In this document: positions 21,300 through 33,299 of the stretch, one piece after another
Layout of the letters: every line of letters begins with the position of its first letter
How positions within the stretch are numbered: position 1 is the stretch's first letter
From: Locusta migratoria
Lineage: Eukaryota > Arthropoda > Insecta > Orthoptera > Acrididae
Assembly (NCBI GenBank): GCA_026315105.1
Contig: CM048745.1
Location: 152,045,323-152,109,322 of the forward strand
Direction of reading: 5' to 3'
Length of the DNA: 64,000 bases
The notes under the pieces: model-generated
Told to the model about the DNA's origin: nothing
Databases searched by the model: none
The model's input: the letters and a program-made list of their open reading frames with translations, nothing else
Made by a program: the position numbers and the translations under genes

Positions 21300-21893
21300 T
21301 TTGGTAATTTCCTAGAACCCGTGTACATCAAAGGAAATGGCACCGCGATCGATATATATTGAACGTTTGATTCTTGCTCCACATTCGATATGACTAAAGC
21401 GAAGTGGCTGATTTATATTGTATTTTTAATTGCGTTGAATTTGTGATATTTTCTTGTACTTTTCTGACTGAATATGTGGTTACCATTTGAAATACCGAAA
21501 GAAATATTGCTAATTTCCAAGAATGGTGTGTATCCAAGATGCAAATGTAAATACATTTAGTGTTTCTGAATCGGAGATTCAGGCACTACGTGCCCTCACA
21601 TACTAAAATAAAAACTTCTTGTTTAACTTATACCTAACCTTTTTAAGGCTATGCTACCAGTCACTTTTTTTAAAGTCAAAGTTGGGTTAGGTATGAGATA
21701 AACAAGGAGTTGTTTTTTATTATTATTTTATTTTATTTATTTATTTTAGTATGTGAGGACGCATAGCACCCAATCTCTGGTTCAGAAACACTAAATCGTA
21801 AACTGTAACAAGCGAGAGTCGAACATTCAATATATATCAATCGCAATGCCATTTCCCTCGATGTACACGGGTCTTAGGAAAATACCTATTTTT
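21300..21893. repeat. Foldback element centred near 21665
   Basis: The left arm (21300-21664) and right arm (21665-21893) are inverted homologues, sharing CCCGTGTACATC, GGAAATGGCA, GATATATATTGAA, TTTAGTGTTTCTGAA and CACATACTAAAATAAA. The left arm carries extra sequence (about 21385-21560) that the right arm lacks. No transposase is present. Confidence 0.8.
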
Positions 21894-21904
21894 CTTTTTT
21901 TTCC

Positions 21905-22325
21905 AATATTAACTGAAAACCACCTATAACTTCTCTGAGTATATCATTAACACCAGTCTGTAGATCAGTAGCAGTCTTGTATCATCAGCATACATTTTAA
22001 TTCACGTCTTTCACTGATGTACTGGGTTAGATCATTAACACATATTAAAAGCTGCAGGGCCCCTAAGGACAGATCCCTGGGCAACTCCATCCTGTATTTT
22101 GCCCCACTCAGAAGCCACAGCATTAGAAGAGCCATTTTTAAAGCCATGTAGGACCCCTTTTTGCTTCCGGTCTTCAAGATTGATTTTAACTAGTTACCTA
22201 TAGGCTCTTTGATTCCACAACAATATGCCTTCTCTGAGAGTATCTTGTGGTTTACACAATCAAAACCCATGGAAAAATCACAGAAAACACCAAAAGTGGC
22301 TTCTTACTGTTAAGACTCCAACACA
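21905..22325 (-). pseudogene. Reverse transcriptase fragment of a Jockey/CR1-like LINE
   Basis: Minus-strand translation gives an RT palm fragment. It contains SMGFDCVNHKILSEKAYCCG (motif A region, FDCVNH) and, after an inactivating gap, LPRDLSLGALQLLICVNDLT. The latter corresponds to the usual motif B (PQGS-LGPLLF-IYVNDL) with several changed residues. The motif C region reads MLMIQD rather than YADD. The segment is dead. It is in the same orientation as the CR1/Jockey-like pieces at 27.5-31.2 kb and may be part of the same original copy. Confidence 0.6.
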
Positions 22326-22351
22326 ATTTGTGAGTGAGTATATGGTGTGCT

Positions 22352-23314
22352 ATGGAGGAGAAGGCACTCGAGTCAGCAGAATTTAAACTGACAGTTTTTT
22401 GGCGTTATGTAGACGACACATTTATAGTTTGGCCCCATGGAGAAGAAAAGCTCACAGGATTCTTGAAACACCTGAATTCTATCCACAAGAACATTCAGTT
22501 TACCACGGAGATCGAAAAAGACAGATGTGTGCTGTTTCCGGATGTCCTTGTCACTCGAAGAACTGATGGGTCTCTGGGTCACTCCGTCTACTGGAAGCCC
22601 ACACACTCAGATCTATATCTGCAGGTGACAAGCTGCCACCACCCTGCACAAACCACAGGTGTGCTACGTACTCTGGTGCACCAGGCACATGTGGTATCTG
22701 ATAAGGACAGCCTTCCTAAAGAGATGGAACATTTGCAGTCAGTCTTCAGGGAAAATGGATATTCTCCACGCCAGATACGCACAGCTCTAACGAGGAAGAA
22801 ATCTAAACAACAACAAAAAGTAGAAGATAAGGAGGTAATGAGGTCCATGGCGTTCCTTCTGTATGTGGGCAACCTCTCTTCTAAAATAGGAAGAATTCTA
22901 AAAAAGCATTGTGTGAAAGTGATATTCGGACCACCTGCAAAGATCTCGGCTTTGATTGGCTGTGCGAAGGATGATTTGGTTTTGAGGAAGGCGGGAATTT
23001 ACAAGATTCCTTGTCAATGTGGTCAGTCCTACATTGGCCAAACTACTCGCACAGTACGAGAAAGATGCGTGGAGCATGAGCGCCACACACGTCTACTTCA
23101 GCCCAACAAATCAGCCATAGCAGAATACTGTATTTCTACGAGACACTCCATGGATTATTCTGCAACAAAAATTTTGGCAACGACAAGATCCTTTTGAGAT
23201 TCGATTATTAAGGAGTCGGTTGAAATACGGTTGACAGAAGACCTGATTAATCGTGATGGCGGCTTTCAAATGGATAAAGCATGGGACCCTGTAATTTCTT
23301 TAATTGCTTCGTAG
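22352..23314 (+). pseudogene. Penelope-like RT plus GIY-YIG endonuclease, 5'-truncated
   Basis: The frame starts inside the RT palm, with VFWRYVDDTFIVWPHG (motif C YVDD). It continues through FPDVLVTRRTDGS and the PLE linker with TDLVHQA-like residues, then reaches a C-terminal GIY-YIG nuclease: GIYKIPCQCGQSYIGQTTRT. The RT N-terminal half is missing. An in-frame TGA at 23195 splits the nuclease tail; the same frame then stays open (KESVEIRLTEDLINRDGGF) to TAG at 23312. PLEs copy their RNA with this RT and nick target DNA with the nuclease. This copy is dead. Its family differs from the 52-55 kb PLE. Confidence 0.88.
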
Positions 23315-23720
23315 AGACATAGGACTACATCTAGTGTAACTTCTGACAAAAAGTGATTTCCTTCGACCACTATGCTTCAGGTGCACGAAAGCGCTTTCCA
23401 ACAGATGGCGCGAACGTAAGTACACCATTGCGCAGACGTGCCCCGCTTCTACCACAGAGCGTGCCAAATTCGACAGGCGGCGCGCTAGTACCTCCTCACA
23501 GCGGAGTCGCCGCCGCGCCAATCTTTGGTATATATAGAACGACGCACACCGGTAATCTTCAGTGTCGTGCTCACCTGACGATGGCTGCATGTTTGTCACT
23601 CGAAATATCGTAGGAAGACGTCAACATGACCCGGCTGCAAGCCCGAAATATGATGGATCAATCAATATGCCGGGAAAACTTCAAGATACACAAGTTTCAC
23701 ATTATCTGCAGCTTCACTTA
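23315..23720 (+). mobile_element. 3' non-coding region of the Penelope-like element
   Basis: The GC-rich tail follows the GIY-YIG frame. At 23576 it contains CTGACGATGGCTGC and, 20 bases on, CGAAATATCG, a possible decayed form of the CTGANGA...GAAA core. A TATATATA element precedes it near 23530. The 3' border is not sharply defined. Confidence 0.5.
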
Positions 23721-23944
23721 TGTTACCATTTCAATCTATTTGAGAATTGGTTGTTAAATGTCTGCTATGAGTTTACTATCAATTATTTCTGAATTAATTT
23801 TTTAGGACAGCACATTTTACATTGTTAGATGATGAAGTTCCTGTTTCCCTCTTTATTACATTCCAAATCATTCAGATTTTATTATGTGATTTCAGGTGCT
23901 CCTGATGTGAGACATAGTTTTCAAAACTTGGGTAGTGCATACAT

Positions 23945-26900
23945 CTGTTGTTGTCTAAAGTCCGCAGACTGGTTTGATGCAGCTATCCACACTACCCTAT
24001 CCTGTGCAAGTCTCTTCATCTGACAATACATTGACAATTCCTTGATGTCTCAGAATGTGTCCCAACAATATATCCCTTCTGTTAGTGAGGATATGCCAGA
24101 AACTCCTTTTCTCCCCAATTTGGTTAAGCACCTCCTCATTAGCTACGTGGTCTACCCATCTAATTTTCATAATTCTTCTGTAGCACCACATTTCAAAAGC
24201 TTCTATCATATTTTTGTCTGAACTCCTTATCGTCCATGTTTCACACCCATACAATGCTATGCTCCAGACAAATGCTTTCAGAAAAGACCTCCTAACATTT
24301 AAATTAATATTGGATGTTAACAAATTTCACTTCTTTAGAAATGCTTTCCTTCCCATAGCCATTTTATATCTTCTCTATTCCGGCCATCAGAAGTTATCTT
24401 GCTACCCAAGTAACAAAACACATCTACTACTTTTATTGTCTCATTACCTAATCTAATTCTGTCAGCATCGCCTGATTTTCTGACGTTACATTCCATTACC
24501 CCCGTTTTACTCTTGTTAATGTTTGTCTTATATGTTCCTTTCAAAACACTGTCCATTCCATTCAATTGCTCTTCCATATCCTCTGCAGTCTCTGACAAAA
24601 TTACTCTGTCATCGGCAAACTGCAAAGTTTTTATTTCTTTTCCTTGAACTTTAATTTCCTCTCCAAATTCCTTGCTGCATTCCTTCATTGCTTGCTCATT
24701 ATACAGATTGAACAGAATTGGGGAAAGGCTACAACCCTGTCTTACTCCCTCCCCAACCTCTGCTTTCCTTTCTTGTCCTTCAACTCTGATAACTGCTGTC
24801 TGGTTTTTGTAGAGGTTGAATATAACTCTTCACTCTCTATATTTTACCCCTGCTGCCTTCAGAATTTGAAAAAGTGTATTCCAGTCAACATTGTCAAAAG
24901 CTTCCTCCAAATCAACAAACGCTAAAAATATACGTTTCCCTTTCCTTAGCCTATCTTCTAAGGTAAGTCGTAATGTGAGTATTGCCTCTTGTTTTCCTAC
25001 ATTTCTCCTAAATCCAAACTGATCTTCCCTGAGTTTGGATTCCACAAGTTTTTCCATTCGTCTGTAAATAAGTTGTGTTAGTATTTTGCAGCCATGACTT
25101 AGTGAACTGATAGTTCTGTAATTTTTCACATTTTTCTGTATTTGCTTTCTTTGGCATTGCAATTACAATATTCTCCTTGAAGTCGGAGGGGATTTCCCCT
25201 GTCCCATACTTCTTGCATACGAGGTAGAACAGTTTGTTCATTACTTGCTCTCCTAATGATATCAGCAGTTCAGATGGAACATCATCTACTCCAGGGGTCT
25301 TGTTTCGCCTTAAATCTTTCAGCACTCTGTCAAATTCTTCCCGCAGTATCATAGCTCCTATCTCATCTTCCTCCTCTTCGTCTTCCATTTCTAGAATACT
25401 GCCTTCAAGTTTATTTCCTTTGTATGGGCTCTCTATATATTTCTTCCATAGTTCAGCTTTACCCTCTTTGCTTAGTACTGGTTTTCTGTCTAAGTTCTTG
25501 ATATTCATACAGCTTCTTTTCTTGTCTCCAAATATCTCTTTTATTTTCCAGTAGGCGGTATCTATTTTTCCCCCTAGTTATACATTCTTCTACGGTTCTG
25601 CATTTACCCTCTAGCCACTCCTGCTTAGCCAGTCTGCACTTCCTGTCAATCTCATTTTTCATATGTTTGTACTCTCTTTTCCTGCTTCATTTGCTGAATG
25701 TTTATATTTTATCCTCTCATCAATTAAGTTCAGGATATCCTGTGTTATCCAGGGTTTCCTATTAAGCCATGTACTTCTGCCTATATGATCGCTTGCAGCC
25801 TTCACTATCCTATCTCTCAGAGATAGGCAGTCTTCTTCTACTGTATTACTTTCCCCCGTTTCAGCCAATCCTTGCCTAATGCTCCCTCTGAAACTCTCAA
25901 CCATGTCTGGTTCCTTCAATTTGTCCAGGTTCAATCTCCTAACTTTTCTACCTTTTTGCAGTTTCTTAAGTTTTAATCTGCAGTTCATAACCTATAAGTT
26001 ATGATCAGAGTCTATATCTGCCCCTGGATATGTCTTACAGTCTAAAATCTGGTTTCTAAATCTATTCCTTACCATTATAAAGTCAATGTGGAACCTTCCA
26101 GTGTCTCCTGGTCTCTTCCACGTTTACAGCCTTCTTTCATGATGATTAAACCAAGTGTTGGTGATCATTAAATTGTGTTCTGTGCAAAATTCTACCAAGC
26201 GATCTCCTCTTTCATTCCTTTTTCGCAGTCCATATTCACCTACTACATTTCTTTCAATTTCCTTTCCCACTACCAAGTTCCAATGCCCCTTTACAATCAA
26301 GTTTTCATCTCCCTCAACTGTTTGAATGATTTCTTTTATCTCCTCATACATTGCTTCGATATCCTCATCATCGGCTGAACTGGTTGGCACATAAACTTGC
26401 ACTACTGTGGTCGTTGTTGGTTTTGTGTCTATCCTTGCTACAATAATGCGTTTCTATTCATAGGAACTTACCTGCACTTCTATTTTCTTTTTCATTATCA
26501 GACCTACTCCTGTGTTACCACCGATTTTGTATTTCTGTTCTCACTTGACCAGAAATCCTCTTCATCCTGTCACCGAACTTCACTAATCCCTATCATATCT
26601 AACTTTAACCTACCCATTTCTTTTTTCAAATTTTCTAACTTCCTACATGATTGAGGGTTTGAACATTCCAAGCTCCAACCCGTAGAAAGCCTGTTTTATC
26701 TTTCTTGATGATGACATTCTCCTGAGTAGTCCCCACCTGGAGATCCGAATGGGGGACTATTTTACCTCCAGAATATTTTACCCAAGAAGACGCCATCATC
26801 ATATGTTCATACAGTGGAGCTTCATGTTCTCAGGAAAAGTAACAACTGTAGTTTCCCCTTGCTTTCAGCCGTTTGCAGTAACTGCATGGAAAATCCGTGT

Positions 26901-27010
26901 TAGCTGATGTTACAATCATCCAGACTGTTGCCCCTGTAACTACTGAAAAGGCTGCTGCCCCTCTTCAGGAACCACATGTTTGTCTGGCCTCTCTACACCC
27001 CAACTCGGCA
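23945..27010 (-). mobile_element. RTE-clade LINE, nearly full length, antisense, inactive
   Basis: Minus strand, 5' to 3': a 5' leader (about 27010-26690, shared with the 58.4-kb copy), then an endonuclease domain (26402-25985) with IVKGHWNLVVGKEIERNVVG, RLVEFCTEHNLMITNTWF and DIDSDHNL. The linker and RT follow (25508-24690), with NKTPGVDDVPSELLISLGEQ, FLAFVDLEEAFDNVDWNTLF and LQFADDRVILSETAEDMEEQ. The C-terminal domain (24323-23997) contains MWCYRRIMKIRWVDHVANEE. The end is GACTTTAGACAACAACA at 23945. HWN replaces the expected DWN of the nuclease. Many stops and frameshifts are present. Confidence 0.88.
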
Positions 27011-27480
27011 ATATCTGTGGTTCATGAGGTAATTTTTTATAAATGGAGTGTTGTACTCTTTTTTGGACATGTGACCTTGGCATCTATCCTTCCAGATGTG
27101 CTCTTTCTCCCCTTGGGCAACGACGCAACCTCTTCCAAACTTACCAATCCCCCCCCCCCCCTTCCCCCACATCTGAGATATTTGGATTCCTAGTTTATTA
27201 CTTTATAAATATGGTTTTGCCATTTAATATTGAAATTAAATATCTTTTATTTCATGTTTTGTAAATTGTTTTATAAAGTCCCCCCACCCAAGCTATCCAA
27301 AAGTACTAATTTTTCACATACACCCCCCACCAGAAATTACAATGAAACAGTTTGCGTCGTTACGCCCCTCCCCCCTCCCTTGGGCATCTCTATCCTTCCA
27401 TTTATATAATAAGATTACTCCCTAAGATGAGTAAATTAAGTAAATAAATAATATTTTATGTTAGCATCATCTGCATGATA
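27011..27480. other. Spacer with C-rich runs
   Basis: AT-rich DNA broken by several C runs (27150-27162, 27323-27330, 27365-27377). TCTATCCTTCCA occurs twice. No domain was seen. Confidence 0.4.
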
Positions 27481-28240
27481 GACACTCTTCCAGTCAGTCT
27501 CCCAAGTGCATGATATAATGGTTTTCTACTGTTTTCTACTGTGTATCAGCTTTTCTCTGAGGTGTATTTAAAGTTGTTGATGATTATTTGACTACAATGA
27601 TCAGAGAGACCATTTATAATTTTTTATACTGTGATTTGATGATTTATACACACATTTGCAGAGTTATTTCAAATAGAGTGCTGGAGAAGGTAGTACTTTT
27701 TGTCAAAAACTGACAGTGAAGACAAGATTGTAGGTATGTATTAAATTTGCAAATTATGCCTTCGAAGATGAATTTTCTAGGAAACCTACATAAAAATCTC
27801 CTGTTTCTTTAATGTCCTCATTTTTCCTGGTGAGATACTATAGCACAGAATCTAATAGTTCAGTAAATACTTTAAAATTACCTATCTGGGCTCTGTACAC
27901 TGCTACAATTGCCAATTTCTTGCCAGGTTTTGATATATCAGTAACCCACGCCTCAAAGTGTTTCTTCACACAATATTTCTCTACATGTATTGTATTAAAG
28001 GGCCAGCTGATTTTCACATGAGTAACCAACCCTCCTCTGTTCATATGCTTTCTACAATATGAGGTAGCTAACACACAGGTTGGAATATTGAGCATTTCAG
28101 TGCCAACAGTGACATGGTGTTCTGTAAGGCAGAGAATGTTAGCATGGTTTGAACCTGTTGGTTCATCAATATCTACAATACTTTGGTCTAGCTTGTAGAA
28201 TATGCTTTGATTATTTGGTGGAAAATTGTAAGCTTATTAC
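27480..28240 (-). pseudogene. Endonuclease domain of a CR1/Jockey-like LINE, antisense
   Basis: Minus-strand translation shows an endonuclease/exonuclease/phosphatase-type domain. LCLTEHHVTVGTEMLN contains the catalytic Glu. It is followed by YCRKHMNRGGLVTHVK, KKLAIVAVYRAQIGNFKVF, then GDFYVGFLENSSSKA (GDFN motif with Asn changed to Tyr) and, near 27610, NGLSDHCS (SDH motif). Stops separate the pieces. In the family this nuclease nicks the target to prime reverse transcription. The motif order and orientation agree with the ORF1 pieces upstream at 28.2-31.2 kb. Confidence 0.75.
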
Positions 28241-28685
28241 TAACAAAATGATTGGATGTGGTGCTGCCACTGTTGGGACTGAGCTTTACTTCGTCTGACA
28301 TAGTGGTATTACAGGAACTATATTCTGCTAGGAAGGGGAGCTGTTGTGTGTGTGACAATGGTTTTTATTGGATTGGACTGTATTGCTTACATACTAATTG
28401 GAACCTTTCCTAATCTGCCCCACTATATAATAAATAAATAAACCTGTTTCAAATTGAAGACTTTCTTGGTCTTAGGCAAGTCTTATGTGGAGTAGCTGTT
28501 GTCACTACTGGGCTCCTTTAGTCACTAGGGAGTGAATCTTCTGTTGGTAAGGTTTCTACAAGTTTAACTGGTACTCTTTTCACTGTGGGAGTTACAGTGT
28601 TGCTGTCTGTTACTGAACAAGTTGTTACTGAAAAAGTTTTTCCACTTGAGTTGTAACTGCTAGTGCTGACTTGCATTTATGTAGT
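28240..28685 (-). pseudogene. ORF1 C-terminal remnant of the CR1/Jockey-like LINE
   Basis: Minus-strand pieces such as TVTPTVKRVPVKLVETLPTE and SALLHKCKSALAVTTQVEKL look like a serine/threonine/proline-rich ORF1 tail. They would follow EAIQTV of the 30.2-kb segment if the RTE LINE (28686-30199) were removed. The assignment rests mainly on this continuity. Confidence 0.45.
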
Positions 28686-30199
28686 AGTGCTGATATGATA
28701 CTGCGAGAAGAATTTGACAGAGCACTGAAGGACTTGAGTCGAAACAAGGTCCCTGGAGTAGATGATATTTCGTCTGAGCTGCTGATGTCATTAGGAGAGC
28801 CAGTCATGAAAAAATTGTATCACCTGGTATGCAAGATGTATGAGACAGGGGAAATACCCTCCAACTTCAAGAAGAATATTGTAATTCCAATTCCAAAGAA
28901 AGCAAGTGCAGACAAATGTGGAAATTACAGAACTATCAGTTTACTAAGTCATGGCTGCAAAATACTAACACAACTTATTGACAGGCGAATGGAAAAACTT
29001 GTGGAATCCAACCTTGGGGAAGATCAGTTTGGATTTAGGAGAAATGTAGAAACATGGGAGGCAATACTCACATTACAAATTATCTTAGAAGATAGGCTAA
29101 GGAAAGGGAAACGTATGTTTTTAGCATTTGTTGTTTTGGAGGAAGCTTTTGACAATGTTGACTGGAATACACTCTTCCAAATTCTGAAGATGTCAGGCGT
29201 AAAATATAGGGAGCAAAGAGTTATATTCAATCTATACAAAAACCAGATGGCGGTTATTAGAGTCGAAGGGCAAGAAAGGGACGCAGAGGTTGGGAACGGA
29301 GTAAGACAGGGTTGTAGCCTTTCCCCAATGTTGTTCAATCTGTACATTGAGCAGGCAGTGAAGGAAAGGAAGGAGAAATTTGGAGAGGGCATTAAAGTGC
29401 AGGGAGAAGAAATAAAAACATTGTGGTTTGCCGATGACATAGTAATTCTGTCAGAGACTGCAAAAGATCTGGAAGAGCAATTGAATGGGATGGACAGTGC
29501 CTTGGAAGGAAGATATAAGATAATCATTAACAAGAGTAAAATGAAGATAATTGATGCAATGTCAGAAAATCAGGTGATACTGAAGGAATTAGATTAGATA
29601 ATGAGACAATAAAAGTAGTAGATGAATTTTGTTATTTGGCTAGCAAGATAACTTCTGATGGCCGAAGTAAAGAAGATATAAAATGCAGAATGGCTATGGG
29701 AAGAAAAGCATTTGTAAATAAGCAAAACTTGTTAACATCCAATATTAATTTAAATGTTAGGAAGTCTTTTCTGAAAGCATTTGTCTGGAGTGTAGCATTG
29801 GAGTGAAACGTGGATGATAAGGAGTTCAGATAAAAAGATGATAGAAGCATTTGAAATGTGGTGCTACAGACGAATTATGAAAATAAGATGGGTAGATTAC
29901 ATAACTAATGAGGTGGTGCTTAACCGAATTGGGGAGAAAAGGAGTTTCTGGCATATACTGAATAAGAGAAGGGATAGATTGGTTGGACATATTCTGAGAC
30001 ATCAAGGAATTGTCAACTGAGCATTAGAAGGAAGCGTGTGGGGTAAAAATCGTAGAGGGAGACCGAGGGACGAATACAGTAAGCAGATTCAAAAGTATGT
30101 ACGTTGCCGAACGTATTCTCAGATGAAGGGACTTGCACAGGACAGGGTAGCGTGGAGAGCTGCATCAAACCAGTCTGCAGACTGAAGACCACAACAACA
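28686..30199 (+). mobile_element. RTE-clade LINE, 5'-truncated, inserted in the antisense LINE
   Basis: The plus strand encodes a 300-codon RT frame (28692-29597): EFDRALKDLSRNKVPGVDDI, IPIPKKASADKCGNYRTISL, GVRQGCSLSPMLFNLYIEQA and LWFADDIVILSETAKDLEEQ (motif C FADD). In motif A the catalytic Asp is Val (FLAFVVLEEAFDNV, where the 23.9- and 58.4-kb copies have FVDLE). Frameshifts after 29560 break the C-terminal domain, part of which is open at 29814-30020. The end is ACTGAAGACCACAACAACAA at about 30180-30199. Confidence 0.9.
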
Positions 30200-31260
30200 A
30201 CACTGTTTGTATTGCTTCACATATAGGTGCTGCTGCATCAAGCACAGGTGCTTTTAGTGAGATTGGAGGTGTGATGTTTTCAAATAGTTTGAACATTTCT
30301 ATTAATAGTGCTTTAGCACGTATGCATTTTCCTGCGCATTCCATGATAAGTAAAATGGCTTCAACCAAAAGTGTAATATGCTTGAATGCTTAGCAGAGCT
30401 TTTGAATCATTGTTTCTGAAATTGAGTTCATTATTTACACATGAACTGTTTATTAAATCATGTCTGTTTGGGATGCTAATGACAATAATTTTTCTAGTGA
30501 AACTTTTTTCAGTGTATGTCACAAATGCAGAGATTGTATTTTTTTACTTATTTTATGTACATTGTTAGTTCCAGCATAATTACATAGAAATCATTTTGTT
30601 GAGGGTTTAAATCTTTAATTATTTTCAGGAAAGAATCCCTTGGTTTTACTGTAGCAGTAGTGGAAAATTTTGATTGTATATTTGAGAATAGAGGCTAAAT
30701 CTTGCGCATGGGTGACTGCAAAGATACAGATAGCGCTTTGTCTTACAGAAATAGTTTCTTTGAAAGTGTTGTAGTAGGTCTATCATTCGTACATTTTCCA
30801 CACAAGAATTAAAATTGACACTCAAAGAATTAATGATTCAATGTGTCTGATATATTTGCTAGCTATTGAGTTTTTCTTGCAGCACGCCAGAGATGAGATC
30901 TTCAGTACTAACGTTATACATCTTGATTGCACTATCTTGTCCACTGCATTGGACAAAATCACATACACAATACAGTTTGGATTTCTCACTTTTATGTTGT
31001 TCTTACATGGTAGATGTATCCACAGATCTGAGAAAGACCACAGACAGATGCCAGTGAGAACACTACTCTGGCAGACTATGCACTTTAAATTGAATGCAAC
31101 AAGATTTTCTGTGACAAAATTTACAACTGCTTGGATACATTCCACCATCTTTGCAAATGGGACAATCCTCAATATTCCTCGCTTGCGTATATGACATTAA
31201 ATCAAAGGCTCTCTCTTGTGAAAGCATAAAATTCTGTACCAGATTTTTTTCTTAAATAAT
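30200..31260 (-). pseudogene. ORF1 with zinc-finger remnant of the CR1/Jockey-like LINE
   Basis: Minus-strand frames near 31190-30822 contain NIEDCPICKDGGMYPSSCKF and LKCIVCQSSVLTGICLW, and further on NPNCIV. These CxxC pairs resemble a PHD/RING-like zinc finger as found in ORF1 of some CR1-type LINEs. Further downstream (30368-30165), MFKLFENITPPISLKAP leads to EAIQTV at the RTE insertion point. Multiple stops and frameshifts make it non-functional. Confidence 0.5.
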
Positions 31261-32109
31261 TTTCAAAATACAAACTGTGAGTTAATATCAATTGTCTCTG
31301 ACAAAGAACCTGTATGTGAACATGGTAAGACACTGCTTAAAACATTCATTCATATTACAATATGCTTTTATTGTCCCTCTAATAATAATAATAATAATAA
31401 TGGCTGGGCAACCAACCAGTGTTTGTTAGAATGCATGTGCCCAATGAGTACATAGCTGTTAAGCGATTTTGACAGTTGTGTTATGCAGTATAAAAGCATC
31501 TGTTCTTTCTAGTGCTGTAACGATGTACATTTTCTCTGCGTGTTTTTACCTTTTGGAGAAAGTGAAAGTGCACTATTTTGGAAATGTGCACTCATCTAAA
31601 AATAGAGGCTGAAGAGCAGTGGAGTTAATACTGAGCCTTAGGATAAGCCATTTTATAGTAATATTTTGCTTCAGGTCTTGTCAATAAGTTTTGTAACTTG
31701 TTGAGGCAGCAGGACTGCTGTTTTTAACTAGGTTTTCGAAAATTCCAGTTTTTTAACTATGAATGCAATACTTGAATTTGCTGTATCATTTGAAACAATG
31801 AAACCTTTGTTATCTATTCCAAAACATTTAAGTACTAAAATTGGAAGATACACAAATTTTTTAGTTTATCATGTTTTTATTCCCAAAATAACTCGTACAT
31901 ATCATTCTTACAGAAAATCAGCTTCTCCTTCTGAATCAGAATCGTCTAATTCTTCTTCCAGGGTATTGAAAGTATTGACCTCATCTAAATTTGCAATGCA
32001 AGAATACACATTGCATGAGCACTCAGCAGAGTAGTAACACAGATAGCAGATGAAAGCAGTGTGGGGTTGAACAAAGAGTGAGAAATACAAAGCTCTCTTG
32101 TGTACAAAT
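31261..32109. other. Unassigned DNA with an (AAT)n microsatellite
   Basis: An (AAT)n run lies at 31377-31401. A 91-codon frame (31759-32034), with a serine-rich end SASPSESESSNSSSRVLKVL, has no recognised family. Confidence 0.4.
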
Positions 32110-32122
32110 ATACAATGATATT

Positions 32123-32547
32123 GAAATAACAGGTTTTCGCTTGGTAGGCGATGTGAGATGTTTCTTTTATTTAGCTTTAAAACATATCGATTTCGTCCCT
32201 ATGATGGGACATCTTCAGTGCAGAATTGCAAGTCATGATGACCTATGTGCTCTGCTTAAAACATTTAAAGGTCTTGCCGGTACAAGTCACAACAATAAAA
32301 TCCGGTAGCCGCTTACGTACACCTATGTACACCTACACTTGTACCGGCAAGACCTTTAAATGTTTTAAGCAGAGCACATAGGTCATCATGACTTGCAATT
32401 CTGCACTGAAGATGTCCCATCATAGGGACAAAATCGATATGTTTTAAAGCTAAATAAAAGAAACATCTCACATCGCCTACCAAGCGAAAACCTGTTATTT
32501 CATTATAATTCTGTGGTGGGCTGGCACACAAAATGGAATCTAGTTAC
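32123..32547. mobile_element. Head-to-head Penelope-like terminal palindrome, 13-bp TSD
   Basis: Arms of about 165 bp (32123-32287 and 32338-32503) are nearly perfect inverted copies around a 50-bp loop. Reading outward, each arm has CTGAAGATGTCCC, a short loop, GGGAC, then GAAA (minus arm, intact) or AAAA (plus arm). This is the same core layout as at the other PLE ends. ATACAATGATATT flanks the unit exactly (32110-32122 and 32548-32560), proving insertion as one unit. The right arm has an extra 44-bp tail. No protein is encoded. Confidence 0.75.
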
Positions 32548-32560
32548 ATACAATGATATT

Positions 32561-33299
32561 TCTGTTCTAAAGGAACAGAATTGCTGATGGTCCGCAGCTA
32601 TAAATGTTAATTATACAAATATTAACTCGCAATTCGCAATAATTTCTGACTTTTAGCTGTTATTCTTTAGTTGGTCAATGCTTTTGCAACACATGAAAAT
32701 TTGTGCAGGACCGGAAGTCGAACCCGGGTCTCCTGCTTAACGCAAGCGGCCTCCTTAACCACTTGGCCACCCGAATTCACTCCCAGGCCAGACCCAAACT
32801 TCCATATGTTGCGCTTGCCTACAAAGGGTTAGAATTCAACTTACTACATCGCAGCACAAGCAGGGAATCTTCCTTCTTAATTTTACGTGGTTACCAACAG
32901 AGGGCAGGTTGTGCAATGGCACCAACAAATTTTTTAGTACTGTACGAGTCAGACTCAGGCACGATACATCTGACTTACTACTGTTGAAAGAGGCTTGCTT
33001 GGACGCTGTCCACAATGTGTTAATGGTAATAAAATTGTACTTTTTCAAATTTTCTTTAACCTGCAAGGACTCGCGTGTGAGCATTTTGCTCACAGTAATT
33101 TTAAGACAATTGGAATTTTACCAACTTTAAATACTCAAATATTTGTGTTTCCGTATAAAGGCAACTAGAAATACTTATTTAGACATATTAAGTACATTAC
33201 AAACTTTTCTTTGACTGTCAGAAAAATGCTATATACGCGATCGTTCGTGTAACTTTTAAAGGTGCGAGTTCTCGCAGGTTAATTTTTAGAAATAAAAGG
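32561..33299. other. Repeat DNA around a tRNA-like block
   Basis: Apart from the tRNA-like block listed separately, no domain was found. Sequence just left of that block (TTTTGCAACACATGAAAATT) is probably part of the same tRNA-derived repeat. Confidence 0.4.
32703..32775 (-). repeat. tRNA-derived repeat
   Basis: The minus strand reads GGGTGGCCAAGTGGTTAAGG (A box) and GACCCGGGTTCGACTTCCGG (B box) at Ser/Leu-like tRNA spacing. It lacks a proper acceptor stem, so it is read as the head of a tRNA-derived SINE or repeat. Confidence 0.55.

Noticed and set aside
31759..32034. Serine-rich 91-codon frame
   Set aside because: Low-complexity composition, no family match I could support, and no gene context.
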